Shown here piece after piece: positions 1 through 10,281 of a stretch of DNA of 64,000 bases; the stretch's first letter is position 1, and every line of letters starts with the position of its first letter. The stretch is from Nelumbo lutea (Eukaryota; Streptophyta; Magnoliopsida; Proteales; Nelumbonaceae). Where the stretch lies: the NCBI GenBank assembly GCA_022828595.1, contig JAKGHH010000002.1:44052222-44116221 (forward strand), read 5' to 3'. The notes beneath the pieces are model-generated. The model worked only from the letters and a program-made list of their open reading frames with translations. It did not search any database and was not told where the DNA came from. The position numbers and the translations under genes are program-made.

Positions 1-330
1 TTTAACAAGGTTTTCGAATTATCATTGATTTGGACGGTCAGATCATTTGACCCGAAAATCATTTAGGCAATCGATTTTGTTTTACCTAAAATCCAGTTTT
101 TGGCCAGAAACTGTTAAAAAAGTCAATAATTCATTGACCCATATGATTGAACCATTGATCTATCGACCCATTTAATGGTTTTTGACAATTTTATATTTTT
201 AAATATTTTTTAAACTTTTTTTAATTTATTTATTAAAATGAATATCCGTTTGAATCAAACTATCAAACTATGGATACCAGTGGCTAGAATGATTCCAATT
301 TCAATTCATTTTTTAAAACATTAATTTCTA
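1..330. repeat. Dispersed repeat family A, copy 1 (left end cut by window)
   Basis: This AT-rich stretch contains short phrases on the theme of gacccgaaaatc, cattgaccc and gaatcaaac, and ends in ttttttaaaac. The same phrases recur near 12,827, 20,705, 56,945 and 57,630. Each copy is 230-320 bp and flanked by ttttaaaa-like ends. No coding capacity is visible. It looks like an old non-autonomous DNA element, but termini and target duplications could not be fixed. Confidence 0.45.
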
Positions 331-824
331 ATACAGGGTGGGATGTGATTATAAAGTCAGCGCGGCGCACCGAGTAACAGATTCCGATGGGAGGAGAGAG
401 AGAAAGAGGAGGGGGAATAAGAAGAGAGATAATATGAATCATATCCCTTAATAATGGGTTTTAATGGATATTTGTTAATAGGTCCTTATTATTATAATGA
501 TTTGGGCCTCCCTTACTTTAGAATTTCCCCAGATTTTTTTGCCCATTTTATCCCTTAATTATTATTCCAGACAATTCCAACATTAAAAGAAGTTTGATGC
601 AAATAACATTATTTTAAGTGAATATCGGGCCTAAACCGGTCCGATTTTATTCAGGTTCATATTGGATCAACCGAGTTAATATACTTCTGTAACTCTTACC
701 GTCTTACTGTAGCCCCCTGCTCGACTTTACTTGCTTGCACTTCACAAATTTAAGTTCAGCTTTTTGAGTTTGCAATCTCATCGGTTCGCGCTTCAATAAA
801 ATTAATCGTAACATTTTAAAGAAT
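331..824. other. Gene-free spacer
   Basis: No convincing ORF, RNA gene or repeat structure is seen. A purine-rich gagagagaaagagg tract lies near 390-430. The rest is AT-rich single-copy-looking sequence. Confidence 0.5.
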
Positions 825-1070
825 TTTTGCAAAAATCAATCCTCAAAAATTAAAAAAAAAATTACAAGAAATTAGCCCCTAAAATTTTAAAGAATTTTTA
901 CAAAAAAAAATGAGCTCCCAAATTCTAAAGAATTTTCACAAGAAATTAACCCTCAAATTTCTAAAGAGCTTTTACAAGAAATTAACTCCCAAAATTCTAA
1001 AAAAAATCACAATAAATTAACCCCAAAATTCTAAAAAAAAACTTTAAGAAAATTAATCCCCAGTGTTGTG
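825..1070. repeat. Degenerate tandem repeat, unit about 40 bp
   Basis: The phrase caagaaattaac-ccc-aaaattctaaag is repeated about five times with drift in length and A-tract size. A related phrase on the opposite strand occurs near 56,640-56,760, so the unit probably belongs to a dispersed transposon family rather than a local satellite. Confidence 0.6.
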
Positions 1071-1510
1071 GGGTTAAGAAATATCGGATACTATTAAAAT
1101 ATTGTGTGGTGCACCAAATATTAGCAATAGGTTATAAGGGTGCAATGTTTCTTGTGAAGTTCACATCTCCGCCCCACAATGCGTCATAGAACATCCCGTT
1201 GTGTATTGGAAACATCTCCCGACCAGGGATGGAGCTAGGATTTTTTATTGAGGGGGGCCAAAACCTAGAAAACATGGATAGGGGCCAAAAGATAGGAAAT
1301 ATGAGTAAAGGGGCTAAAATACAAGTGAAACTAAATAAATTAATACACGGCGGGGAAGTTATGTGGGGTGTTGTGAAGCTGAGATGTAAACTCCTTGTGT
1401 ATGTTGACAATCATAGAAAGTGCCATGGTAGTAGTTTATAGTGGGAGTATAAAATTACATGAAATAATTAGTGATGTGTAGTATGAGGTTGAATGGTGAA
1501 GCTAGAGTAA

Positions 1511-2217
1511 GGCCATGTTTGGGAGTGTTTAAAAATAAGTGCTTATTTGAGCCATTAAGCAATTATTGGTATTTGGGAAATAAACCCAAAATAAGTGTTT
1601 ATTTTAAAAATGATGACTTATTTTTTAAGCCCAAATTTATAGTTTTTTTAAAGTGCTTATATAATAAGCACTTATTCAATTTTTCTCTTCCTAAATTATC
1701 CCTAGTTGAATTTTAAAATACCACTTATAAAGTTATCCCTAGTTGAATTTTATAGAAGTACTTTTATGAAGGCACTTTTACAAAAGCACTTTATAAAAGT
1801 ATTTTTATGAAAGCATTTTTACAAAAGCACTTTTAAAAAAGTACTTTTATGAAAGCACTTTTAAGAATTTACTTTTATGAAAGCACTTTTACGAAAACAC
1901 TTTTATAAAAGTACAGTGTACTTTTACAAAAGTGTTTTTATAAAAGTACTTTCATAAAAGTGTTTCATAAAAATAATTTAATAAAAGTTCTTTCAAATGG
2001 TATATTTTGAAAATTTGAAAGAAAATGAAGGACACAATAGTCATAAATGTTTATTTAAGTGCTTATTAGAGAAAAAACTACAAAACACCCAAATGCCCAA
2101 TACCAAATAAGTGTTTATTTTAAAAATAAACACATTGAAAAGTTGGGGTGCCAAATGCAAATAAGTGCTTATTCGAATAAGCACTTATTTTTAACTTAAG
2201 CATTTCCAAACATGGCC
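1511..2217. mobile_element. MITE with GGCCATGTTTGG termini, copy 1
   Basis: The ends are inverted repeats: ggccatgtttggga on the left and ccaaacatggcc on the right, with the adjoining aataagtgcttatt also mirrored. The interior (1,740-1,990) is a run of palindromic gcacttttataaaagtac units. Flanking trinucleotides are TAA and TAT, an imperfect match to the 3-bp duplication of PIF/Harbinger elements. The short ORFs inside are by-products of the repeats. Confidence 0.7.
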
Positions 2218-2382
2218 TATTAAACATGTAAGCATATGGATTGTAAGCTATTAAGGTAAACTTGTGAGGCACAAATTGTGATGAAGCATTTGATCATATG
2301 TGATGCTAAGTATATTTGCATGTTAATAAGTAAAGAGAGACATGTTTTAACATCAATGTATAAGTTTTTGGATCCAAATTTA

Positions 2383-2885
2383 GGCCATGTTTGGGAGTGC
2401 TTAAAAACAAGTGTTTATTTGAGCCATTAAGCACTTATTGGTATTTGGGAAATAAGCCCGAAATAAGTGCTTATTTTAACAATAAGGACTTGTTTCTTAA
2501 GCCTAAATTTCTAACTTTTTTTAAGTGCTTATACAATAAGCACTTATTCAAATTTTTTCTTCCAAAATTATCCTTAGTTGAATTTTAAAATACCACTTTA
2601 TAAAATTATCCCTAGTTGAATTTTATGAAAGCATTTTTACAAAAGCACTTCTATAAAAGTACTTTTATGAAAGCACTTTTATAAAATCACTTTTATAAAA
2701 GTACTTTTAAGAAAGTACTTTTATGAAAGCGCCTTTATAAAAGCATTTTTGTAAAGTAATTTTTGTAAAAATGCTTTCATAAAAGTACTTTCACAAAAGT
2801 GATTTCATAAAATTATTTTTATAAAAGTGCTTTCATAAAAATGCTTTCATAAAAATACTTTCTTAAAAATGATTTTATAAAAGGC
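2383..2885. mobile_element. MITE with GGCCATGTTTGG terminus, copy 2, right end missing
   Basis: It starts with the same ggccatgtttgggagtg terminus as the element at 1,511 and follows it closely through the first 200 bp. It then enters the same aaaagtacttttatgaaagc palindromic array and stops at about 2,885 without the mirrored right terminus. It is a truncated sibling copy in the same orientation. Confidence 0.65.
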
Positions 2886-3586
2886 TGAGATTAGGAGCCA
2901 AAAGAGATCAAAAAATGAGGTTTAAAGGTGCCTAAATTGATTCGACAGGGACATGCGTTAGATCATAGGGTGGGAACCAATTGTTAGCTTGTGCAAACCA
3001 CAACTACCTCTTCCTCTATGACCTTACATGTACTACATGCATGGCATTCTTGTAGAACTCACATGCTTGTACGAAGTTTTTGTCCTTTATAAGTTTTACT
3101 TCTATTCTGTGGCTTGGCATTTACCTGTATTTTGTGCTAGAAGCCTACGACTTATTTATATTAAAGAGGATGATTGTAGTTAGCTTCTGGTGCATAACCA
3201 CGGTTATCCATGGTAGTATAGTCGTTGTAGTGCGTCTACAGTTATTTTATGATCTCATAATCGCAATCTTGTGACCATGGGCATCATGTGTCGGTATGAT
3301 TGCGATATATAAGTCCATCCCCTTACATTAGCCCCCTGCATAATAAAGGGTTTGCTCATTATTGAGCAATAAATTGGGTCTGATAATATTAAACCCACCC
3401 ACCCCCACCCCAATTCAAACAAATTTTAGGGAAGAAAATAACCCCTGAATTATGGGTATCAACCTGTAAAATTATGGGGAGTCCCACGGATACATAGGTG
3501 TGTGTGTCAATCCCCAGGAGGCCAGGATTATGGGGAATACCATGGGCATAGGAATCAGCCTCTAGCCCACGAGCATGTGTGTTGTT
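2886..3586. other. Gene-free spacer
   Basis: No gene is supported. A small ORF at 3,080-3,274 encodes a hydrophobic peptide with no family resemblance and no gene context. A C-rich acccacccacccccacccc tract lies near 3,392-3,412. Confidence 0.5.
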
Positions 3587-3589
3587 TAA

Positions 3590-3716
3590 GGCTATGTTTG
3601 GTTTGGAGGAAAAGGTGAGGAAAAAAGGAAAGATAGAAAAACCTATACAAGATTTATAAAAGTTTCCTTAACTTTCCCTTCCTTTCCCTATCTTTTTCTT
3701 CCAACCAAACATAGCC
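3590..3716. mobile_element. Small Tourist-like MITE, TSD TAA
   Basis: A 127-bp element begins ggctatgtttggtttgg and ends ccaaccaaacatagcc, which are inverted repeats of each other. It is bracketed by TAA at 3,587-3,589 and 3,717-3,719. A 3-bp TAA/TTA duplication is the signature of PIF/Harbinger-type MITEs. Confidence 0.75.
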
Positions 3717-3719
3717 TAA

Positions 3720-4092
3720 ATGAATTCCCTTGTCCTAAGTCATGAATTTTGAAGCATAATGATGGTTATGAACTGTCAGTATCAATGTTGGTCATGTTGC
3801 TGCAGACCTCTCTATCAATGGAGTATCTATCAATGGGTCTTGGGAAGACTCTGTTGTTGTGAATCCATTGTGAGAGGATCCTATTCTTGTTTTTGAATAT
3901 TTGGCTACTAAAGGCCAATCATTTGATTACATTGCACCAGAGAGGAGATGGTCTATTTTCAGGAGTTGACTATGCCTCAATGAACGGTGGAGATACATTT
4001 GAAGATCTATGAATCTCGGTGTGAGCAATTCAAGCCATGGTGTTTGGTGATACTAATTCCTCTGTATATTGGCTACCTTCATGCACAGGGAT
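3720..4092. other. Gene-free spacer
   Basis: No gene is recognised. Short open stretches on the plus strand are broken by stops and could not be matched to a family. Confidence 0.4.
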
Positions 4093-5023
4093 TTAGGGTG
4101 TTCATAAAAAACCAAAAAACAGAACTGAACCGAAGAAATTAATCTGAAAAATCTGATTAACCAAATTGATTGGTTCATTTTGGTTTTTTTTTTGTTAACT
4201 GAAGGACCAGTTCGGTATTCGGTTAACCTATTAAAAAACTAGTAGTTAATCGAACCGACCAATATATATGAAATTTTTTATATTATATTATATATATATA
4301 TATATATATTATGTTAAAATTATTATTTCATAAAAATTGTTATATGGTAAAAGTTTTGAAATTTTTATGTTATAATTTTTTTATTTTATAAAATTTTTAT
4401 GTTATAGTTTATTATTTAAAAATAAATAAACATTTCCAATTTCATTTCCCCTCTCAATCAATCTCACATGCCTAAATCGACATTTCCGATTTCCCCTTCC
4501 CCCTTTTCCTTTTCCTCTTGTTTTTGAAAGAACCCAAACCCTAGGCTCAAGTTCCTTCCCCAATCTCTCCCATCTCTTTCAAAATTCTCTTTGTTACTCC
4601 CCCAATCTCTTCCATATCTCTTGATCTTTCATCCTTTCTCCCCCAATTTTACCCATCTCTGATCTCTTTGAATCTCTACTCTCTTTTCTTCATGGTGAAC
4701 AGCTGAAAACATGATGAAGTGCACAAAACATAGCTGGTAGCAAGCAGCCAGCAGATCCTCCCAAGTGCCCAAGTTCCGATCTCCCTTATCCGTCCTAGTG
4801 GAACACCAAAGTTAAAAGAAGGAACACATACTATCATTTTATCACTTTGTTTGTTTGGTTTTTTTTTTTTTTTTGCCTTTGCTTGGACTTCATTGTTGAC
4901 TTCATCGTTTCTCTCTTTGTATCTCTCAGCTGAGGTAATTTCACTCCCAAATGATGAAAACCCTCCATATTTAAAAGTTTTTTTATTTGTTCTATGAATA
5001 GATAAGATAAGTATATTTTCCAA

Positions 5024-5415
5024 GTCCGGATGTAGTAGGCACGTTAGGTAAGCACAATGAGTAAGCATGTAACAGCTGTGTGATATATGTCCCAGTTAAT
5101 GTGCCTTTCATCCAAACGTTTTTGCTCCGTTAGACAAAAATTATCCATTATTTTATTATCTTTGTCAAAATAATTAAAATAAAAACAATAAAAAAGGAAA
5201 ACATTAATAAGTCCCAACTCCCAACACGTTTAGGTTTTTCTCTTTCATTGTTTTTATTTTTAATTATTTTGACAAAGATAATAAAATAATGGATAATTTC
5301 TATTTAACGGAACAAAAACGTTTAGATGAAAGGCACATTAATTGAGACATGTGTCACATAGCTATTACGTGCTCATTCGTTGTGCTTCCCTGACGTGCCT
5401 ACTACATCCGGACCC
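5024..5415. mobile_element. Foldback MULE-like MITE with about 170-190-bp arms
   Basis: Nearly the whole 392 bp is an inverted repeat. The left arm begins gtccggatgtagtaggcacg and the right arm ends with its complement; matching continues through aatgtgcctttcat to the core ttattatctttgtcaaaata. ATATTTTCCAA occurs directly at 5,013-5,023 and 5,416-5,426, an 11-bp candidate target duplication. Long arms with a 9-11-bp duplication fit a Mutator-like origin. It lies inside the decayed hAT element. Confidence 0.8.
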
Positions 5416-6639
5416 ATATTTTCCAACTTATATCTTGCATGGCTGCTAGACTTGAAATCATATATTGGCACTCGATGACCTAAAGTGAACAAATTTCATT
5501 GTAGAAACATATGAAAATGGATTAGTGTTTTTTTTCCCTAGTATTTCCATTTTCATTTCTTAGAAAAGAAAAATCTTTAGGTTGGAATGTATTTATCATT
5601 TTTTGTTGTTGTCATGGATTATAGATTTGAATTTTGATTGTTATTCTTGCTTCTATGATGGCATGCAATTTTCAAAACTTGGGATTTTGATTGGTATTAA
5701 TTCATTAGGTTTTTTAATACTTGAATGCAAGGGAACTTGTTAAAAAATACTAGAATGGGTTCGCCCTCCAAAGGGAGTTATGAAAGGCCAATTTAAGGTC
5801 TCATGATATGGATTATGGATTAATTTAACTCTGAATTTTTACAAAAAGTTTGAATATGAATCCATCTTAGATGATTGAACATGTGTGCTAAAATGTTAAG
5901 AGGAACCAAAATGAGACGATCTTGTTTCATACAACTTCCAAGTTTCTGTGTAAATCCTTTTTTCATGGATCATTAAAATTAAGAAAGAAAATTATGAAGA
6001 AGGTAGAATATGGATTTTTCAACATTGAAATGGATGATTTGGCAGCCAAATTTTGGCCCATAAAACTTTTTCTCTGAGGCAATATTTACCCCACTCAATC
6101 TAAATTGGACTTCATTAGAGAAAAAAAAATAATAGATATGTGTTTTTTTACATATCTATTGCATCTAATTCCAAAAACAAAGAAGCCACTCAATTTGAAT
6201 TTTTCTGTGTTTTCCTTTTAAGTTTAACAAAGAGAAGTTTTGCATGGGTTAACGAATTTACAAGGAAGAACAGTCCATCTTCCTTATTCTTATGCATCAT
6301 TGATAACTAACAGACATGTTATCTTTGTTTTAGTCCATCTTTAAGTTTCATTTTTTTCTTATTCATTCTTTTTCAATTTTTGGGGGGAAGGGAACTAGGA
6401 AATTTTAAGTTGGGATTAAACATGCAAATTCATGGTTGCAATGGTTAAATCTTAAACTTAACTTTGTTGATTTGATAAGCATTTCAAACACTTGGCAAAC
6501 TTCTTAGAATTGAGTTTTATGTTATGAGTTTTAGATTTTTTTTTGCAATTATATAGGGAATATGATGTGAGATTGAGTGGCTTATTGATAGCACGTCATT
6601 ATATTACCTAAGTGAACATAGAACTTTTTCTTTTATCAG

Positions 6640-7742
6640 ATGTCAAGTTTGGGTTATAATAATGCAATGACCAAGAGTGAAAGTTTCATTCCTCCACGTA
6701 GAAGCACAAATGCAAAGCCTCCTCTTATACCTTCAAGTAATAATGGTAATGCATCAAATCCACCTATAATGGAGGTTGATTCAAAGGTTAGTGTTTCTTC
6801 TATTAAAAAAAAAAAAATCTTGGGTGTGGGATCATTTTACTATATAATTGTCAGGTTAAAAGTAATCAAAAAGCAGCATATAACTATTGTCGTAAGAACA
6901 ACTTGTATTAGTTCAAGTGTTACAAGTTGCTTGATTAATCATTTGTCAAGATGTAAGAAGTATCCTTTTAATGTGGACAAGAAACAAAAAAAAAAGAAAA
7001 CCTTGGACTCTTCATATCAAAATGCAAAAGAGTGTGGTATCACACCATCACTTGTGCCTTACAAGTTTGACCAAGAAAACTGTAGAAAGAGACTTGCTAT
7101 GATAATTATTGTAGATGAATTGCCCTTTAACCATGTGAAGAAGGAAGGGTACCGTGATTTTGTGGTACCATACAACCACGATTTATAATTCCTTCATACC
7201 ATATAATAACTAGAGATTGTTATGATCTCTATATGAAGGAGAAGAGGAAGTTGAAGAAGTATTTCAATAAATTTCCATCGAGGGTCTGCCTCACTATACA
7301 TTGACATCATGTCAAAATCTTAGCTACATGTGTCTCACTGCTCACTTTATAAATGATGAATGAAAATTGCACAAAAAAATTATAATTTTTTATCAAATTT
7401 CTAGTCATTCATAAAAAGTGATTGGCAAGGCCATTGAGAGATACTTGCTTAATCATTGCATTGAAAGGGTTTTCACTATAACAACAAATAATGTAAACTC
7501 AAATGATATGGAAATTCAGTACTTGAAAAAGAAACTCAATAGTCGAAAAGGAAGAGTTTTAAAGAATGAGTTCTTAAACATAAGACGTTGTGCACATATT
7601 TTGAGTCTAATTGTTAAAAAGGGATTGACAGAGTTGGATTCTTTTATTTTTAGGATTCATTCTGTAATGAAATATGCAAGGTCTTTTCTATTATGGTTGC
7701 AGGGTTTAAGGATTATGTAGAAAAATAAAAGATAATGAGTAG
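6640..7742 (+). pseudogene. hAT transposase, N-terminal and middle part (broken)
   Basis: The open stretch 6,640-7,188 carries a Ser/Pro/Asn-rich leader, a degraded BED zinc-finger-like segment (SCLINHLSRCKKYP, about residues 97-110) and the phrase VDELPFNHVKKEGYRDFV (about 157-174), which fits hAT transposases of the RICESLEEPER/DAYSLEEPER type. A second stretch from 7,418 reads IGKAIERYLLNH, TNNVNSND and RRCAHILSLIVKKGL, matching the core that normally contains a catalytic Asp; here the expected DNASSND-like motif reads NNVNSND. Stops and frameshifts separate the pieces, and the gene is cut at 7,747 by an LTR element. It is non-functional. Confidence 0.85.
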
Positions 7743-7867
7743 GGTCCTGATGAGGGCAGATTAGACCCTCCAGTGAAATTGCGACACGTGGCACCTCGTG
7801 ACAACTAGGCAAGCCCCAGGCAACAACTTACCAAGTTGGTCCCCCCGGGCACCGGTCTGGCTGGCCT

Positions 7868-7995
7868 GGCGCGACCTGGCACGGCCTGCGCGCGACCTGG
7901 CGCGACTTGCGCGCGACCTGGCGCGGCCTGCATGCGACCTGGCGCGGCCTACGCGCGACCTGCGCGCGGCCTACACGCGAACTGCGCGCGACCTG
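7868..7995. repeat. CGCGACCTGG minisatellite, left LTR
   Basis: Repeated gcgcgacctggcgcg / gcgcggcctgc phrases of about 10-20 bp occur in the U3 part of the LTR. A shorter version is at 10,402-10,480 in the right LTR, so copy number differs between the two LTRs. Confidence 0.8.
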
Positions 7996-8019
7996 GCCGG
8001 ATCAGCCTGCCACATGGGC

Positions 8020-8480
8020 CGACCTGGCAACCTGGCCCGGACACGCACCGACCTGGCAATCTGGCCCAAACACAGGCGCCGACCTGGCAATCTGGCCCGG
8101 ACACAGGCGCCAACGTGACAACGTGGCCCGGACACAGGCGCCGACCATGCAATCTGGCCCGGACACAAGCGCCGACCTGACAACATGACCCGGACACAGG
8201 CGCCGACCTAATGACCTGACCCGGACACAGGCACCGACCTGGCAACCTGGCCGGACACCGACCCGCCGACTGACACAGGCGCCGACCTGGCAACCTGGCC
8301 CAAACACCGACCCGCCGACCTGGCAACCTGGCCCGGACACCGACCTGCCGACAGACACAGGCGCCGGCCTGGCAACCTGGCCCGGACACCGACCCGTCGA
8401 CTGACAGGCGCCGACCTGACAACCTGGCCCAGGCGCCGACCTGACAACCTGGCCCAGGCGCCGACCTGGCCGCCTGGCAC
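8020..8480. repeat. About 30-bp minisatellite, left LTR U3
   Basis: Units have the form ggcgccgacctggcaa plus cctggcccggacaca, repeated more than ten times with small changes. The right LTR has the matching array at about 10,490-10,920. The array sits 110-570 bp upstream of the TATA box, where enhancer repeats are common in plant LTRs. Confidence 0.85.
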
Positions 8481-8591
8481 AAGCGCCAGCCTGACAACCT
8501 CGAGGAGTTCATCACCGTACCCCGGTTCTGACGGGATACGACGTCTTACCATTTGAAGGCTTTTTACCCACCTAACCCGCGAGGGCACCAC

Positions 8592-8599
8592 TATATAAG
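8592..8599 (+). promoter_or_regulatory. TATA box of left LTR
   Basis: tatataag stands in an otherwise GC-rich sequence and is repeated exactly at 11,032 in the right LTR. It lies just past the U3 minisatellites. Transcription would be expected to start roughly 25-35 bp downstream, giving an R/U5 region that includes the 15-bp repeats. Confidence 0.7.
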
Positions 8600-8883
8600 G
8601 ACTCCGACCCCCAAAGCCAAGGGAAGAGAAAAGAGTATGGTAACCCCCGCTCTCTAGCTCTCTCATTTCTCTCCAAGCCCTCTGTAATCAGAATGCTAAC
8701 TAAGGCATCGGAGAGTCCCCGCCGGGAAAATACCGCCGGGTCCTCTGATTCAGTTCCCGCAGGTTCCTCAGCTCCCACCGTCTACAAAGGAGAGAAAATC
8801 ACCTCACGCGGGGGTAGTCGGGTAGCGCTGCACCAGGGAGCTCCACCATCCTCTAAGTTGCAGACCGCCTAGGAGCAAGTCAA

Positions 8884-9124
8884 GTGACGAGTTCGCCACC
8901 AGGGAGCACTACCAGGCAGTTCGCCACCGGGCAGTTCGCCACCAGACAGTTCACCACCAGGCAGTTCGCCATCAGGCAGTTTGCCACCAGGCAGTTCGCC
9001 ACCAGGCAGTTCGCCACCAGGCAGTTCGCCATCAGGCAGTTCGCCCTAGGCAGTTCGCCACCAGGGAGCATCACCAGGCAGTTCGCCACCAGGCAGTTCT
9101 CCCCCGGGAAGTTCGCCACCAAGT
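8884..9124. repeat. 15-bp minisatellite, left LTR
   Basis: The unit caggcagttcgccac is repeated about a dozen times with single-base changes and a few interruptions (gggagca). Because 15 is a multiple of three and the unit lacks stops, both strands stay open. The right LTR array (about 11,327-11,838) is roughly twice as long. Confidence 0.9.
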
Positions 9125-9230
9125 AGCTCATCACCAAGGCACGTCACCACCAGGTCAAACACGAGGTACTTAGCCAAAAAAAATTTTACACATCCCAAAA
9201 AATGGTACCTGACCAAAAACGGTTACATCA

Positions 9231-9250
9231 ATTGGCGCCGTCTGTGGGAA
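9231..9250 (+). other. Primer-binding site of LARD-like element
   Basis: attggcgccgtctgtgggaa directly follows the left LTR. TGGCGCCGT matches the complement of the 3' end of plant tRNA-Asp; later bases diverge. This kind of site is used by many plant Ty3/gypsy elements, which suggests a gypsy-type helper. Confidence 0.75.
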
Positions 9251-9349
9251 TACGCTACGAAAAGCTAAGTTCTCATCCTACCAAAGCTAAGTCCTCACTT
9301 TTTTGAAGATATCACTTTATAGTTTACATTTTTTATGAACTCAAAAACT

Positions 9350-9493
9350 ATGCAGGGGGCTAACAGACTAAGTAGCTCTACCAACCTTACTTTCGATTCA
9401 GATGATGCCTCATCAGTCCTCTCCGCAAGATCCCCCTACAAAGATGAGCTCTTCGTGGCTTCCGCGGGAGTTGACGGCCAACAGACTACATAG
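9350..9493 (+). pseudogene. 47-codon ORF in LARD interior, possible gag relic
   Basis: An ATG 120 bp after the primer site opens a 47-codon frame (starts MQGANRLSSSTNLTFD) ending at TAG. Its position is where gag would start in an autonomous relative. No domain is recognisable, so this is a guess based on position alone. Confidence 0.35.
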
Positions 9494-9658
9494 GTGCCCT
9501 TACCGGCCGAGCCTTCCAAGGCTCCCGTGTGAGCTGGCAACCTAAAGTTAGTAGTGCGGCACCCGAAGGTCGAGCACCTTGTATCTTCTTGTTGGAGTGG
9601 GTGAGCGGCATTACTAAGCTGATGCAGCACTTTCATAGCTCGTCACCTCACAGGCAAA

Positions 9659-10115
9659 GCCTATGGGCCACATTACTGCTTAAGACCCGGTCGCCTCTCC
9701 GGCACGGGCAAAGTCAAAAAAGAGTAGACCACGGGTCACTCCCAAAAGCCTACGGGCCACATTATTGCTTAAGACCCGGTCGCCTCTCCGGCACGGGCAA
9801 AGTCAAAAAAGAGTAGACCACGAGTGACTCCCAAAAGCCTACGGGCCACATTACTGCTTAAGACCCGGTCGCCCCTCCGGCACGGGCAAAAGTCAAAAAA
9901 GAGTAGACTACGAGTCACTCCCAAAAGCCTACGGGCCACATTACTGCTTAAGACCCGGTCGCCTCTCCAGCACGGGCGAAAATCAAAAAGAGTAGACTAT
10001 GAGTCACTCCCAAAGCCTACGGGCCACACTATTGCTAAATATCCAATCGCTTTCTCAGTAGGAACAAAATCAGCAAAAGTGAACTATAAGTTGCCCCAGA
10101 GCCTAAGGGCTACAC
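9659..10115. repeat. About 89-bp tandem repeat in LARD interior
   Basis: Units starting gcctacgggccacattactg begin near 9,659, 9,748, 9,837, 9,927 and 10,015, followed by a decayed unit near 10,111. Spacing is 88-90 bp. The first four units are almost identical and the last ones diverge. The array fills nearly half of the interior. Confidence 0.88.
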
Positions 10116-10265
10116 TACTGAAACCGGCGGAGACCCCCTCGTCTTACTGGCAGCTCGCCACACACAGGCAGCTCCCAAAGCCAAAGGAACTGGATCAAAA
10201 CTTACTAGCTCGTCAACTTACGGGCCAAAAGAAATCTACTCCCTTCGCAGAGTTACTCTCAGCTC

Positions 10266-10281
10266 GAGAGTGGGGGGCAAT
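10266..10281 (+). other. Polypurine tract of LARD-like element
   Basis: gagagtggggggcaat lies directly before the right LTR start (TGATGAGGG), the position and composition of a plus-strand primer. Confidence 0.75.

Larger units (their letters stand above)
7748..9230 (+). repeat. Left LTR of the LARD-like element
   Basis: This 1,483-bp LTR begins TGATGAGGGCAG and ends GGTTACATCA. In order it holds a cgcgacctgg-rich minisatellite (about 7,868-7,995), a roughly 30-bp minisatellite (about 8,020-8,480), a TATA box (8,592), and a 15-bp minisatellite (about 8,884-9,120). Long ORFs on both strands here (for example 7,949-8,515 minus) arise from repeats lacking stops and are not genes. Confidence 0.92.

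Noticed and set aside
3840..4080. Possible kinase-like fragment (ILVFEYLA)
   Set aside because: A single short phrase with stops on both sides is not enough to call a receptor kinase remnant.
4676..5068. 130-codon ORF, minus strand
   Set aside because: It runs into the arm of the foldback MITE and contains a Lys run from a poly-T tract; no family resemblance.
7798..8778. Long overlapping ORFs on both strands (up to 188 codons) in the left LTR, likewise 10,236-11,106
   Set aside because: They are stop-free by-products of GC-rich tandem repeats, give only low-complexity Arg/Pro/Gly/Ala or Gly/Arg/Val/Cys peptides, and overlap in several frames.
8884..9124. CRISPR-like array
   Set aside because: Units are directly adjacent 15-bp repeats without unique spacers, in a plant LTR.
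8880..9137. Repetitive Cys/Asn/Val-rich peptide frames in the 15-bp array (also 11,427-11,851)
   Set aside because: The unit length is a multiple of three and lacks stops, so both strands remain open; nothing suggests a repeat protein gene.
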